The notes beneath the pieces were generated by a model. It did not search any database. It was not told the origin of the DNA and saw only the letters and a program-made list of their open reading frames with translations. A DNA stretch of 64,000 bases. Origin: Variovorax dokdonensis. Its GTDB lineage: Bacteria > Pseudomonadota > Gammaproteobacteria > Burkholderiales > Burkholderiaceae_C. The stretch lies in the NCBI RefSeq assembly GCF_030316895.1, contig NZ_JASZYV010000006.1:124001-188000 (forward strand), given 5' to 3'. Positions within the stretch are counted from its first letter, which is position 1; every line of letters begins with the position of its first letter. The position numbers were made by a program, and so were the translations under genes. Shown piece after piece: positions 51,619 to 62,035 of this stretch.

Positions 51619-52361
51619 TCAGCATGACCGCCGAAGGCGTCGCTGACGCGCTGGCCCGCCTCGACTGGCACGAAATGGGCGCCCAACTGGACGAGGAAGG
51701 CTATGCGCTGATCCCGAATCTCTTCAGCCCGCAAGCGGCCCTGGCGTTGGCTCAACTCGCTACGTCCTCAGCCGGCTTGCGACCGATACGACTGGAAAAC
51801 CTCGATCTCGGCCAGGGCGAGATGCATGTTCTGCACGATCCCTTAGCGCCCGTTCTGACCACCTTGCGCTCGGCGCTCTACCCTCCTCTGGCGACCATTG
51901 CCGATCGCTGGAACGAGAGGCAAGGTCTGGATGTGCGATATCCACGATCGTTCGATGCTTCTGCCCTCGTCCGGCCGCAGCCTGGACAAGAGCCCTCGCC
52001 GCCCCACCTGACGCGCTTGCTCGAAGACGACTTTGTCGCCCTGCACCTGTGCGCTGGCGCTGGCGCTGGCGGCGAATGCGCGCTTCCGCTGCGACTCGTG
52101 GCGCTGCTGTCCCGACCGGGCGAGGATTTCGATGGCGGAAACTTGATCCTGACCGAGCAGCGCCCGCGCATGCAGTCCAGGCCGGCGGTGATCCCGCTGC
52201 AGTTCGGCGACGCCGCCGTCATCTGCGCCAACCAGCGTCCTGTCCAGGGCAGGAGCGGGATCTATCGCGTCACCGTCCGGCACGCGATCAGCCGCGTTCT
52301 CCGTGGGTCCCGCATCGGGCTCGAACTGTCGTTTCAGGCCTACGCGCCGCCGCATCGGTGA
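51615..52361 (+). CDS. Degenerate 2OG-oxygenase paralog lacking the iron aspartate
   Basis: A 248-residue protein paralogous to the one at 50247. Matching parts are LYPPLATIADRWN, DVRYP, ALLSRPGEDFDGG and NQRPVQGRSG...VRHAISR. Where the paralog has the HQD iron site, this protein reads HLC (His144, Cys146) followed by AGAGAGG, so the aspartate ligand is lost. The distal histidine (His223) and a basic residue (Arg233) remain. It may be inactive, bind metal differently or act as a scaffold. The start overlaps the alkB stop (ATGA); a second ATG lies at 51624. Confidence 0.75.
   Translation: MISMTAEGVADALARLDWHEMGAQLDEEGYALIPNLFSPQAALALAQLATSSAGLRPIRLENLDLGQGEMHVLHDPLAPVLTTLRSALYPPLATIADRWNERQGLDVRYPRSFDASALVRPQPGQEPSPPHLTRLLEDDFVALHLCAGAGAGGECALPLRLVALLSRPGEDFDGGNLILTEQRPRMQSRPAVIPLQFGDAAVICANQRPVQGRSGIYRVTVRHAISRVLRGSRIGLELSFQAYAPPHR
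52053..52070 (+). repeat. GCTGGC triplicate microsatellite inside the oxygenase paralog
   Basis: Three perfect tandem copies of the hexamer GCTGGC encode the Ala-Gly-Ala-Gly-Ala-Gly stretch exactly where the paralogous oxygenase has the residues after its HxD iron motif. Repeat expansion by slippage could explain the loss of the motif. Confidence 0.8.
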
Positions 52362-52403
52362 GGACGCAAAATGGGATTTGAACACCGTGCAGAGGATCGC
52401 CCC

Positions 52404-52778
52404 ATGACTCAAGATCGGAAGCTGGCCTTGCGCCTCAGCCAATGGGCACTGGTGGCCTTGGTCGCAATGCTGGCGTTGGCAAACCATGCGTTCGCGCAAG
52501 CGGACAGCTGCGAAAGCATTCGTGCCCAGATCGAATCGAAGATCGCCGCGTCTGGTGTCACGCAATTCACTGTGACAGTGGTCGACGCCGACGACACCAG
52601 TGCCAAGGGGCAGACCGTGGGCACGTGTGGCCTGGGCACCCGCAGGATCGTCTACGACCGCCAGACCGAGGCGGTCGGGACGACCGGCGCGGCCGCACCG
52701 GCGCCTCGAGCTGCTTCACCCATCTTGACCGAATGCCGCGACGGCTCGACACCGGTCAATGGCGTTTGTGCGAACTAG
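52404..52778 (+). CDS. DUF1161 secreted protein
   Basis: A 124-residue protein with a Sec signal peptide (cleavage near residue 32). The mature domain (SCESIRAQIESKIAASGVTQ, then GTCGLGTRRIVYDR) matches the DUF1161 family of small periplasmic proteins with paired cysteines. A tail of about 40 residues ends in a second cysteine pair. The ATG at 52404 follows AGAGGA. Function unknown. It ends six bases from the convergent guaA stop. Confidence 0.82.
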   Translation: MTQDRKLALRLSQWALVALVAMLALANHAFAQADSCESIRAQIESKIAASGVTQFTVTVVDADDTSAKGQTVGTCGLGTRRIVYDRQTEAVGTTGAAAPAPRAASPILTECRDGSTPVNGVCAN

Positions 52779-52784
52779 CCAGGC

Positions 52785-54404
52785 TCACTCCCACTCGATC
52801 GTCGCAGGCGGCTTGCTCGAGACGTCGTACGTGACGCGGTTGATGCCGCGCACCTCGTTGATGATCCGCCCCGACACCTTCTTGAGCAGCGCATAGGGCA
52901 GCTCGGCCCAGTCGGCGGTCATGAAGTCGCTGGTCTGGACGGCGCGCAGTGCCACCACGTAGTCGTAGGTGCGCCCGTCGCCCATCACACCCACGCTCTT
53001 GACCGGCAGGAACACGGTGAAGGCCTGGCTGGTCAGGTCGTACCAGGTCTTGCCGCTGGCCTCGTCGCGGAAGTTGCGCAGTTCTTCGATGAAGATGGCG
53101 TCGGCCTGGCGCAGCAGGTCGGCATATTCTTTCTTCACCTCGCCCAGGATGCGCACGCCCAGGCCAGGGCCCGGGAACGGGTGGCGGTAGACCATCTCTG
53201 GCGGCAGGCCCAGCGCAACGCCCAACTCGCGGACCTCGTCCTTGAACAGGTCACGCAGCGGCTCCAGCAACTTGAGCCCCAGTTGTTCAGGCAGGCCGCC
53301 CACGTTGTGGTGGCTCTTGATGGTGACGGCCTTCTTGCTCTTGGCGCCGCCCGATTCGATCACGTCGGGATAGATCGTGCCCTGAGCCAAGAAGGTCGCG
53401 CCCTTGTGTCCGGCGGTGCCGGCCTTGAGCTTGGCGGCCTCCTGCTTGAACACCGTGACGAATTCGGCCCCGATGATCTTGCGCTTGGCTTCCGGGTCGC
53501 TGACGCCGGCAAGCTTGCCCAGGAACAGGTCGCTCGCATCCACGCGGATCACGCGCGCATGCAGCTTGCCCTCGAACATGTCCATGACCATGTCGCCTTC
53601 GTTCAAGCGCAGCAGGCCGTGGTCGACGAACACGCAGGTCAGCTGGTCGCCGATGGCGCGATGGATCAGCGCCGCGGCAACCGACGAATCCACGCCCCCC
53701 GAAAGACCCAGAATGACCTCTTCGTCACCCACCTGCTCGCGGATCAGCTGAACCGCCTCCTCGATGTGGTCGCGCATGATCCAGTCGGGTTCGACACCGC
53801 AGATGCCGAGCACGAAACGCTCCAGCAGCGCCTTGCCCTGGACCGTGTGCGTGACCTCGGGGTGGAACTGCACGCCGTAGAAATGGCGGTCTTCGTCGGC
53901 CATGCCGGCGATCGGGCAGCTGTCGGTCGACGCCATCAGCTTGAACCCCGGCGGAAGCTCGGTCACCTTGTCGCCGTGGCTCATCCAGACGTTGAGCATG
54001 CCGTGGCCTTCGGGCGTCGTGAAGTCGGCAATGTCCTTGAGAAGCGCGGTGTGTCCACGCGCACGCACGGCCGCGAAACCGAACTCCCGCTTGTGCCCTC
54101 CTTCGACCTTGCCACCGAGCTGGTGTGCCATGGTCTGCATGCCGTAGCAGATGCCCAGCACGGGTACGCCCAACTCGAACACGCCCTGCGGCGCCTTGTC
54201 GGTGCTCTCTTCGTAGACGCTGGCGTGGCTGCCGGAAAGGATCACGCCTTTGAGCGAGCCGTCCTTGGCGTATTCGCGCACCCATTCGTCAGTGACATCG
54301 CAGGGGTGGACTTCGGAATAGACATGCGCCTCGCGCACGCGCCGCGCGATCAACTGGGTGACTTGCGAGCCGAAGTCGAGGATGAGGATTTTCTGGTGCT
54401 GCAT
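52785..54404 (-). CDS. guaA: GMP synthase (glutamine-hydrolysing)
   Basis: A 539-residue enzyme converting XMP to GMP. The N-terminal glutamine amidotransferase has the nucleophile in GICYGMQ and the His/Glu pair in FHPEVTH. The synthetase half has the PP-loop LSGGVDSSV. The C-terminal dimer domain ends PPATIEWE, as usual. It follows the STING-like gene by 12 bases and guaB by about 780, forming guaB-STING-guaA. Confidence 0.97.
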   Translation of the reverse strand: MQHQKILILDFGSQVTQLIARRVREAHVYSEVHPCDVTDEWVREYAKDGSLKGVILSGSHASVYEESTDKAPQGVFELGVPVLGICYGMQTMAHQLGGKVEGGHKREFGFAAVRARGHTALLKDIADFTTPEGHGMLNVWMSHGDKVTELPPGFKLMASTDSCPIAGMADEDRHFYGVQFHPEVTHTVQGKALLERFVLGICGVEPDWIMRDHIEEAVQLIREQVGDEEVILGLSGGVDSSVAAALIHRAIGDQLTCVFVDHGLLRLNEGDMVMDMFEGKLHARVIRVDASDLFLGKLAGVSDPEAKRKIIGAEFVTVFKQEAAKLKAGTAGHKGATFLAQGTIYPDVIESGGAKSKKAVTIKSHHNVGGLPEQLGLKLLEPLRDLFKDEVRELGVALGLPPEMVYRHPFPGPGLGVRILGEVKKEYADLLRQADAIFIEELRNFRDEASGKTWYDLTSQAFTVFLPVKSVGVMGDGRTYDYVVALRAVQTSDFMTADWAELPYALLKKVSGRIINEVRGINRVTYDVSSKPPATIEWE

Positions 54405-54416
54405 GGACGTCAGGGG

Positions 54417-55157
54417 CTAGAGATTCTTGAAGTTCGAGTCTGTGAAGTCGATCCACTCCCGGATGCCGGCCTTGTCTGCCTGGGTGCTCATCTCGCGGAA
54501 GAAGTGTTCGATGTAGGTGCGCGCCATCTCGTCGCGGTATTTGTCGCTCCACGCCTCGCCGTCTTCCTCTTCCGCACGGGCGGCTTGGTAATTGATGAGG
54601 CTGGACAAGGTCAGCAAGGTCGTCGGAAAGTCGACGAAATGAACGGGGCTGGTGGGCTTGGCCGGCAGGTAGACCGACAAAATGCCGCGCGGCCGGTTGC
54701 TCGACTTGTCCAGCGTACGGCTGCTGAGCTCGAAGCCGCGCTGGGCCAACACGGTCTTGAATACCTCGTGCGAGGCCGGATCGAGTTGTGCCAGGCTGGA
54801 AGGTCGATAGACGTAGATCTTGCCTGGATTGGGCTCGGCCTTGAGTGCATCGACCGCGCCAACCAAAAAGTTGTGGACGTATCCGTAAGCCAACGCGTAG
54901 CTGAGCGAATATCGATCGCGCTGATTGCCGGTATCCACGCGGTTCTGCATCGATGCCCAAACCGTGGCCAGCACACCGGCGATAGCCGCGCAGACCGTCG
55001 CCAGATTGGCCCAGGGCTCGAACGTGCCGTCGCCGGTGAACGCCCAGCTGACCGCCAGCGCAAAGGCCACGGTCGCCAGGACCGCGGTGATCAGCCCGCG
55101 CCCGCGAAAGCGCTGCCAGAGCAGCTTCAGGTAGTCGCGGTAGCGGGGCTTTTCCAT
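54417..55157 (-). CDS. Two-TM protein with prokaryotic STING-like domain
   Basis: A 246-residue protein. Two membrane helices (about 21-40 and 50-69) precede a soluble domain (about 82-246) that I read as STING-like. It begins with a helix containing GYVHNF (92-97), followed by strands KIYVYRPSS (113-121) and RGILSVYLP (157-165), then [10 protein letters not shown] (175-184). The Asp176-x-x-Thr179-Thr180 and upstream arginines (155, 157) resemble the c-di-GMP pocket of bacterial STING, and DFPTTLLTL parallels human STING YATPLQTL. Known bacterial TM-STING proteins are CBASS effectors. Here there is no CD-NTase; the gene sits 30 bases after guaB and 12 before guaA, with its own AGGA ribosome site. 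A SLATT-like 2TM protein is the main alternative. Family call by eye only. Confidence 0.62.
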   Translation of the reverse strand: MEKPRYRDYLKLLWQRFRGRGLITAVLATVAFALAVSWAFTGDGTFEPWANLATVCAAIAGVLATVWASMQNRVDTGNQRDRYSLSYALAYGYVHNFLVGAVDALKAEPNPGKIYVYRPSSLAQLDPASHEVFKTVLAQRGFELSSRTLDKSSNRPRGILSVYLPAKPTSPVHFVDFPTTLLTLSSLINYQAARAEEEDGEAWSDKYRDEMARTYIEHFFREMSTQADKAGIREWIDFTDSNFKNL

Positions 55158-55187
55158 CGGGCCGGTCCTGGGGCGAACGGCGCCGCG

Positions 55188-56717
<1,530 letters not shown>

Positions 56718-56834
56718 TTAGTGCGTACGTCCAGCCGCACCCGGCGGCGCCTCGTGTCGCGGATTCACCGCGCCACGAGCGTCCGGACACCTGGATTCAG
56801 TTGCAAAAGGTAAGCAAGCGATAAACTCGCGCCC

Positions 56835-57362
56835 ATGACTTACCTGCGCAGCCTGTGCTGGATTTGCCTTTGTGGCTTGCTGCCGTTGGTCGCCCATGCG
56901 CAATGGCGATGGACGGACAAGGACGGCCGGACAATTTTCAGCGACACGGCGCCGCCAGCGGACATTCCAGAGAAGAACATCCAGCAACGCGGCAGGCAGC
57001 CTGCGCCGCAGGCAGTTCCGCCATCGGTCGCTGGCGCCCCGAATGGCGCAGCGCCCGCCGCACCCGTTGGAACACCGCCTGCCCCTGGCGCCAACACCAA
57101 GTCCGCAGCCGACAAGGAACTCGAAGAGAAGGTGCGCAAGGCCGAGGAAGCCGAAAAAGCGCAGAAGGAGGCCGAGGCTCGCAAGGTGGCACAGGCCAAG
57201 GCGGAGAACTGCGACCGAGCCCGCCAGAGCAAGGCGACCTACGACAGCGGCATCCGCATTGCTCGCGTCAACAGCCAGGGCGAACGCGAGATTCTCGATG
57301 ACGCCGCGCGCGCCCAGGAACTCCAGCGGATCCAGCAGGTGATCAGCACCGACTGCAAGTAG
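56835..57362 (+). CDS. DUF4124 secreted protein
   Basis: A 175-residue protein with a signal peptide (cleavage near HA-Q, residue 22). The DUF4124 core follows: WRWTDKDGRTIFSDTAPPADI. Then come a Pro/Ala-rich linker (about 50-90) and a charged Glu/Lys-rich helix (about 93-125), probably coiled coil. DUF4124 proteins are periplasmic and common in betaproteobacteria. Function unknown. Divergent from guaB. Confidence 0.85.
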   Translation: MTYLRSLCWICLCGLLPLVAHAQWRWTDKDGRTIFSDTAPPADIPEKNIQQRGRQPAPQAVPPSVAGAPNGAAPAAPVGTPPAPGANTKSAADKELEEKVRKAEEAEKAQKEAEARKVAQAKAENCDRARQSKATYDSGIRIARVNSQGEREILDDAARAQELQRIQQVISTDCK

Positions 57363-57365
57363 CCC

Positions 57366-57698
57366 TCAGTAGCCCGCCTTGGCGCCTTGACGCCGCCGCG
57401 CGAACAAGCCGGTCGCGCGTGCGCCCTGGCGCGCGAAGCGCTCACGTCGCGCCACCTTCGGATCGACCGTCAAAGGCCGGCACAGTTCGAGTCGATCGCC
57501 GTCGTGCAAGGATTGGCCCCAAGAAACCGCACGCCCCCAGACGCCGGGTTGCATCGATTCCATGTCGCTTTGCACGAGGCTGGCGGCCAATCCGCTGACC
57601 CGCAGGGCGTCGCCAACGCTCGTGCCCGAGGGCAAATGAAGCACTTCTTCGTGCACCACGCGCGGCGTGGGCGAGCAAACGAGCGTGACGCGGATCAT
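57366..57698 (-). CDS. rnfH: RnfH family protein
   Basis: A 110-residue ubiquitin-like (beta-grasp) protein of the UPF0125/RnfH family. Core segments are MIRVTLVCSPTPRVVHEEVL, SGTSVGDALRVSGL and GDRLELCRPLTVDPKVARRERF. It follows ratA with a four-base overlap, as in most proteobacteria. A frame upstream to 57878 is open but lies inside ratA. Function is unsettled. Despite the name there is no rnf operon here. Confidence 0.92.
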   Translation of the reverse strand: MIRVTLVCSPTPRVVHEEVLHLPSGTSVGDALRVSGLAASLVQSDMESMQPGVWGRAVSWGQSLHDGDRLELCRPLTVDPKVARRERFARQGARATGLFARRRQGAKAGY

Positions 57699-58144
57699 GG
57701 CGAGGCCCCATAGACTTGGTCGGCTCGCTTGACGAATGCATCGACCAGCGTGTTGGCCACCTTGTCGAACACCGGGCCAACCAGTGAACGCAGCGCGACG
57801 TTGCTGAAGCCGTAGTTCAGCTCCAGCTCGACCCGGCAGGCACGCTGACCGGCCTCGCCGACGGGCGAGAAGCGCCATGTCCCATCAAGCTTGGAGAACG
57901 GGCCACTCACGAGCTTCAGATGGACTTCACGGCCCGGCACGTGGGTATTGCGTGTGGTGAACGCTTGGTGGAATCCGGCGAAGGCCAGGCCGACCTCCGC
58001 GGTCATGCCTGCATCGTCGCTCTCCAGCACGCGGGCACGATCGCACCAAGGCAGAAACTCGGGATATCGCTCGACATCGGTGACCAGAGCGTACATCTCC
58101 TGCGCGCTATACCAGATGAGGACGGATTTATTGACTGATTTCAT
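57695..58144 (-). CDS. ratA: RatA/Coq10-type START-domain protein
   Basis: A 149-residue START-like protein. The family opening KSVNKSVLIWYSAQEMYALVTDVERYPEFLPWC and the end LNYGFSNVALRSLVGPVFDKVANTLVDAF are clear. Members bind ubiquinone (Coq10 role) and in Escherichia coli RatA was reported to hinder ribosome assembly. It is divergent from smpB with a 69-base gap and coupled to rnfH. The toxin label should not be read as a toxin-antitoxin locus. Confidence 0.93.
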   Translation of the reverse strand: MKSVNKSVLIWYSAQEMYALVTDVERYPEFLPWCDRARVLESDDAGMTAEVGLAFAGFHQAFTTRNTHVPGREVHLKLVSGPFSKLDGTWRFSPVGEAGQRACRVELELNYGFSNVALRSLVGPVFDKVANTLVDAFVKRADQVYGASP

Positions 58145-58213
58145 TACTTAGAATCGGCGACGCGCGGGCGCAACGCATTGTATTGAAGCCATGTCGCCCT
58201 CACCTTGCTCATC

Positions 58214-58696
58214 ATGGCTGCCTCCAAAAAGAAAACAGACGCTTCCGCCCGTATCGCCGACAACAAGAAGGCGGCGTACAACTACTTCTTCGAAGAGCGG
58301 TTCGAGGCCGGCATGGTGCTCGAAGGCTGGGAGATCAAGGCCCTGCGCGAGGGCAAGGCACAGCTGACCGACGGCTACGTGGTGATCCGCAATGGCGAGT
58401 TGTTCGTGCTCGGCTGCCAGATCAACCCGCTCAAGAGCGCCTCGACCCACGTCAATCCCGATTCGGTGCGGACGAAGAAGCTCCTGATGCACAAGGCCGA
58501 GATCCGGCGCTTGATCGGCAAGGTCGAGCAGAAGGGCTACACCCTAGTGCCTCTCAATCTCCACTGGAAGGCCGGCAAGGTGAAGTGCGACATCGCTCTG
58601 GCCAAAGGCAAGGCGGAACACGACAAGCGCGACACCATCAAGGACCGTGAAGGCAAGCGCGAGGTCGAGCGCGCCATGAAAAGCCGGAACCGTTGA
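58214..58696 (+). CDS. smpB: tmRNA-binding protein SmpB
   Basis: A 160-residue protein delivering tmRNA to stalled ribosomes. The oligonucleotide-binding fold is seen in [40 protein letters not shown] and the basic tail [18 protein letters not shown]. The ATG at 58214 is preferred over a TTG three codons upstream. The ssrA gene itself is not seen in the window. Confidence 0.97.
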   Translation: MAASKKKTDASARIADNKKAAYNYFFEERFEAGMVLEGWEIKALREGKAQLTDGYVVIRNGELFVLGCQINPLKSASTHVNPDSVRTKKLLMHKAEIRRLIGKVEQKGYTLVPLNLHWKAGKVKCDIALAKGKAEHDKRDTIKDREGKREVERAMKSRNR

Positions 58697-58784
58697 ATTG
58701 GAGCCGGACAAAAGTCGATTCGCCGCGCATTGCATCTACACTGCCTTGGTGTCCCTTTTGTCCCTTAACCCAAGGAGAACGCTC

Positions 58785-59165
58785 ATGAAGAAATTTGGTG
58801 TTTCGGCCATTCTGGCTACGGCGCTTTTGGCCGGATGCGGCAGCATGTCCCCGGCGCCCGACACGCCCACCCGCACCGTTGACGGCGTGCTGATCGGGCC
58901 CAGTGGCATGACGCTGTACACCTTCGCTCGCGACACGGCGGGCAAGTCGACCTGCAATGCGCAATGCGCGACCAATTGGCCCCCGCTGATGGCACCGGCC
59001 GGCGCCAAGCCGATGGGCGGCTATTCGGTCATTGCGCGCGATGATGGCAAGGCGCAGTGGGCCTACAAGGGCGCCCCGCTGTACTACTGGTCCAAGGACA
59101 TGAAGACCGGTGACCGTACAGGCGACGGCATGCTGCAAGGCGCCTGGAAAGTCGCACGCCCCTGA
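58785..59165 (+). CDS. COG4315-type secreted-repeat lipoprotein
   Basis: A 126-residue lipoprotein (LAGC, Cys18). Two family-type units are visible: GPSGMTLYTFARDTAGKSTC followed by CATNWPPLMAP, and WAYKGAPLYYWSKDMKTGDRTGDG. A strong AAGGAG site precedes the ATG. Such lipoproteins are widespread with no assigned function. It follows smpB by 88 bases. Confidence 0.87.
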   Translation: MKKFGVSAILATALLAGCGSMSPAPDTPTRTVDGVLIGPSGMTLYTFARDTAGKSTCNAQCATNWPPLMAPAGAKPMGGYSVIARDDGKAQWAYKGAPLYYWSKDMKTGDRTGDGMLQGAWKVARP

Positions 59166-59177
59166 TCGGCGGAGATT

Positions 59178-59204
59178 GACGAAGGCGCACGTGCGCACTT
59201 CGTC
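59178..59204. repeat. Near-perfect inverted repeat between two gene ends
   Basis: GACGAAGGCGCAC and GTGCGC-A-CTTCGTC form 13 pairs with one unpaired A and no loop bases. It lies 13 bases after the lipoprotein stop and about 120 from the convergent DMT gene stop. No T run follows on either strand, so it is not a classic terminator, but it may protect or end transcripts. Confidence 0.5.
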
Positions 59205-59324
59205 GATCGCCCAGGGGAAGCGGCGAGTGCGCTCAGCAGTTTCCCCTTCTTGGCCTGACCCGGCAGGCCCTGGAAACTGGATATCCCCGGGGCGCGTCGG
59301 CAAGTCCCGACACCGCCTGTGGAT

Positions 59325-60209
59325 TCAAGCGCGCGCCAGGTGCGCAAGCCTCGAGCGCCAACCCAGCCACTCATTGAGCGCCAGCGCCGAAACGACCACC
59401 GCGCCGCCCAACAAAGTCGACGAAGCGGGCACCTCGTTCGCGCCCGCCCACGCCAAGGCGATTCCGAAAATTACCTCCAGCAGTCCGAGCAGCGCGACTT
59501 CAGGCGCTTTCAGAACGCGAGTGCACAAGACAGCAAGAACGCAGGGAATGGCCAACTGGACCAAGCCCAGGAAGGCAAGCAGCCCGATGTCATGGGCGCT
59601 GGCCCGGAATGGTGCTGCGAGCGGCAGCGTCGCAAGCGAAGACATCAGCGCCCCAATGAGCACCGCCGGCACCAGATCCACATCATGACCCTTGCCGTGC
59701 GCATGCTGCTGCACCGTCCAATTGCATGCGGCAGCGATCGGTACGCACAGCGCAACCAGCGTCCCCAGCATCTCGCCCTGCTCGAACTTGGCGGCATACA
59801 TCCAGGTGATGCCCGCACCGGCGGCAATGATGGCACCCCAAGTCCGCGCAGGCAGCCGATGGCCGATGAAAAAGCGCGACACCAGGGCAGTGAAGAGCGG
59901 CGTTAGCGCGATGGTGACCAGGACGTTGGCCGTCGAGGTCAAGGTGAGCGCCACCATGAAGGCGGTGAACATCACGCTCCAGCACAAGCCGGAGACCCAC
60001 AGTGCCCAACCGGAGGTGCGCATCTTCGCGAATACGCTTCGGCCTTGCCACGCCGGCAAGATCACCAACAGCGACACGGCCGTGAACAGGCTGCGCCAAA
60101 AGGTCACCTCGAAGCCACGCGCCTCGTCCAGATGGCGCGTGACGACACCGGCGGTCGCCCACATGAACGTGGCGGCCACCATCGTCCAGACCGCCCTGCC
60201 GTGCGTCAT
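59325..60209 (-). CDS. DMT-family (EamA) transporter
   Basis: A 294-residue membrane protein with ten predicted helices in two EamA repeats (about 5-140 and 150-280). The first has ATFMWATAGVVTRHLDEARGFEVTFWRSLF. These are drug/metabolite exporters with unpredictable substrates. The start codon overlaps the typA stop by one base (TGATG), so the gene ends a typA-led unit. Confidence 0.9.
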   Translation of the reverse strand: MTHGRAVWTMVAATFMWATAGVVTRHLDEARGFEVTFWRSLFTAVSLLVILPAWQGRSVFAKMRTSGWALWVSGLCWSVMFTAFMVALTLTSTANVLVTIALTPLFTALVSRFFIGHRLPARTWGAIIAAGAGITWMYAAKFEQGEMLGTLVALCVPIAAACNWTVQQHAHGKGHDVDLVPAVLIGALMSSLATLPLAAPFRASAHDIGLLAFLGLVQLAIPCVLAVLCTRVLKAPEVALLGLLEVIFGIALAWAGANEVPASSTLLGGAVVVSALALNEWLGWRSRLAHLARA

Positions 60210-62035
60210 CAGGCCTCGCGGCTGGCGCGCTTGCGGTCGTGTTCCTTCAGGTGGCGCTTGCGAAGGCGCACGCTCTTGGGCGTGATCTCGACCAGCTCGT
60301 CGTCCTCGATGAACTCGACGCCGTATTCGAGCGTCAGGTCGATCGGTGGCGTGATCTTGATCGCGTCTTCCTTGCCCGAAACGCGGAAGTTGGTCAGCTG
60401 CTTGGTGCGCGTGGCGTTGACGACCAGGTCGTTCTCGCGGCTATGGATGCCGACGATCATGCCTTCGTACACCGGGTCACCGGCGCGCACGAACATGCGG
60501 CCGCGGTCGTCCAGCTTGCCGAGCGCGTAAGTGAAGATCTCGCCGTCATCCATCGAGATCAGCACGCCGTTCTTGCGTCCGCCGATCTCACCCTTGTGCG
60601 GCTCGTAACCGTCGAAGATGTTGGAGATCAGGCCCGAGCCGCGCGTCAGGTTCAGGAATTCGTTCGAGAAGCCGATGAGCCCGCGCGCCGGAATCTTGTA
60701 TTCCAGGCGGACGCGGCCGCGACCGTCCGGTTCCATGTTGACCAGATCGCCCTTGCGCTCGCCCAGGGCCTGCATCACGCCGCCCTGGTGGCCTTCCTCG
60801 ATGTCGGCAGTGACCATCTCGATCGGCTCCAGGCGCGTGTCGCCTTCGTCGCGGAACACCACGCGCGGCTTGGAAACGGCCAGCTCATAGCCTTCGCGGC
60901 GCATGTTTTCCAGCAGGATGGTCAGGTGCAGTTCGCCGCGGCCGGAAACTTCGAAGATGCCGTCTTCGTCGGTTTCCTTCACGCGCAGCGCAACGTTGCT
61001 CTGCAGCTCCTTCTGCAAGCGGTCCCAGATCTGGCGGCTGGTAACGAACTTGCCTTCACGGCCAGCCAGCGGGCTGGTGTTGACGCAGAAGTTCATGGTC
61101 AACGTCGGCTCGTCCACGCGCAACATCGGCAGAGGGCTCGGCGTGGCCGGGTCGGTGATGGTGGTGCCGATGTTGATCTCGCTGATGCCGTTGATCAGCA
61201 CGATCTCGCCAGGGCCGGCTTCGGTGGTCTGAACGCGGTCCAACCCTTGGAAAGTCAGCACCTGGTTGATGCGGCCTTTGACGGTGGCGCCGTCCGGGCC
61301 ATCCATGGCCAGCACGTCCATGCCGGGCTTGAGCGTACCGGCGCTGATGCGACCCACGCCGATCCGGCCGACGAAGGTGGAGAAGTCGAGGGCCGAAATC
61401 TGCAATTGCAGCGGCGCAGTCGGATCGCCCTTTTGTGCAGGAACGTGCTTGAGGATGGTATCGAACAGGGCCGACATGTCCGGACCCCACTGTTCGCCGG
61501 GGGCACCCTCCTCCAGCGCGGACCAGCCGTTGATGCCGGACGCGTAAACCACGGGGAAGTCGAGTTGCTCGTCGGTGGCACCCAGCTTGTCGAACAGGTC
61601 GAAGGCTGCGTTGACCACCTTGTCGGGGTTGGCGCCTGGCTTGTCGACCTTGTTGACCACGACGATGGGCTTGAGGCCCAGCGCCAGTGCCTTCTTGGTC
61701 ACGAAGCGCGTCTGCGGCATCGGACCCTCTTGCGCGTCGATCAACAGGAGCACGCCGTCGACCATCGACAGGGCGCGTTCCACTTCGCCGCCGAAGTCCG
61801 CGTGGCCGGGCGTGTCGACGATGTTGATGTGCGTGCCATTCCACGTCACGGCGCAGTTCTTGGCCAGGATGGTGATGCCACGCTCTTTTTCGATGGCGTT
61901 GTTGTCCATCACCGTGTCGACCACTTTTTCGTGCTCGGCGAACGTGCCGGATTGACGCAGGAGTTGGTCGACCATGGTGGTCTTGCCATGGTCCACGTGG
62001 GCGATGATGGCGATATTGCGAATGGGCTTGCTCAT
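60209..62035 (-). CDS. typA: Ribosome-binding GTPase TypA/BipA
   Basis: A 608-residue translational GTPase acting in ribosome assembly and stress adaptation. G1 is AHVDHGKTT, G3 is DTPGHADF and G4 is NKVDKPGA. EF-G-like domains and the BipA-specific C-terminal domain follow. The start overlaps the truB stop (ATGA). Length is usual for the family. Confidence 0.97.
   Translation of the reverse strand: MSKPIRNIAIIAHVDHGKTTMVDQLLRQSGTFAEHEKVVDTVMDNNAIEKERGITILAKNCAVTWNGTHINIVDTPGHADFGGEVERALSMVDGVLLLIDAQEGPMPQTRFVTKKALALGLKPIVVVNKVDKPGANPDKVVNAAFDLFDKLGATDEQLDFPVVYASGINGWSALEEGAPGEQWGPDMSALFDTILKHVPAQKGDPTAPLQLQISALDFSTFVGRIGVGRISAGTLKPGMDVLAMDGPDGATVKGRINQVLTFQGLDRVQTTEAGPGEIVLINGISEINIGTTITDPATPSPLPMLRVDEPTLTMNFCVNTSPLAGREGKFVTSRQIWDRLQKELQSNVALRVKETDEDGIFEVSGRGELHLTILLENMRREGYELAVSKPRVVFRDEGDTRLEPIEMVTADIEEGHQGGVMQALGERKGDLVNMEPDGRGRVRLEYKIPARGLIGFSNEFLNLTRGSGLISNIFDGYEPHKGEIGGRKNGVLISMDDGEIFTYALGKLDDRGRMFVRAGDPVYEGMIVGIHSRENDLVVNATRTKQLTNFRVSGKEDAIKITPPIDLTLEYGVEFIEDDELVEITPKSVRLRKRHLKEHDRKRASREA

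Noticed and set aside
57366-58144. RatA/RnfH as a toxin-antitoxin pair
   Set aside because: The pair is a conserved housekeeping neighbourhood; RatA is a Coq10-like START protein and RnfH is not an established antitoxin.
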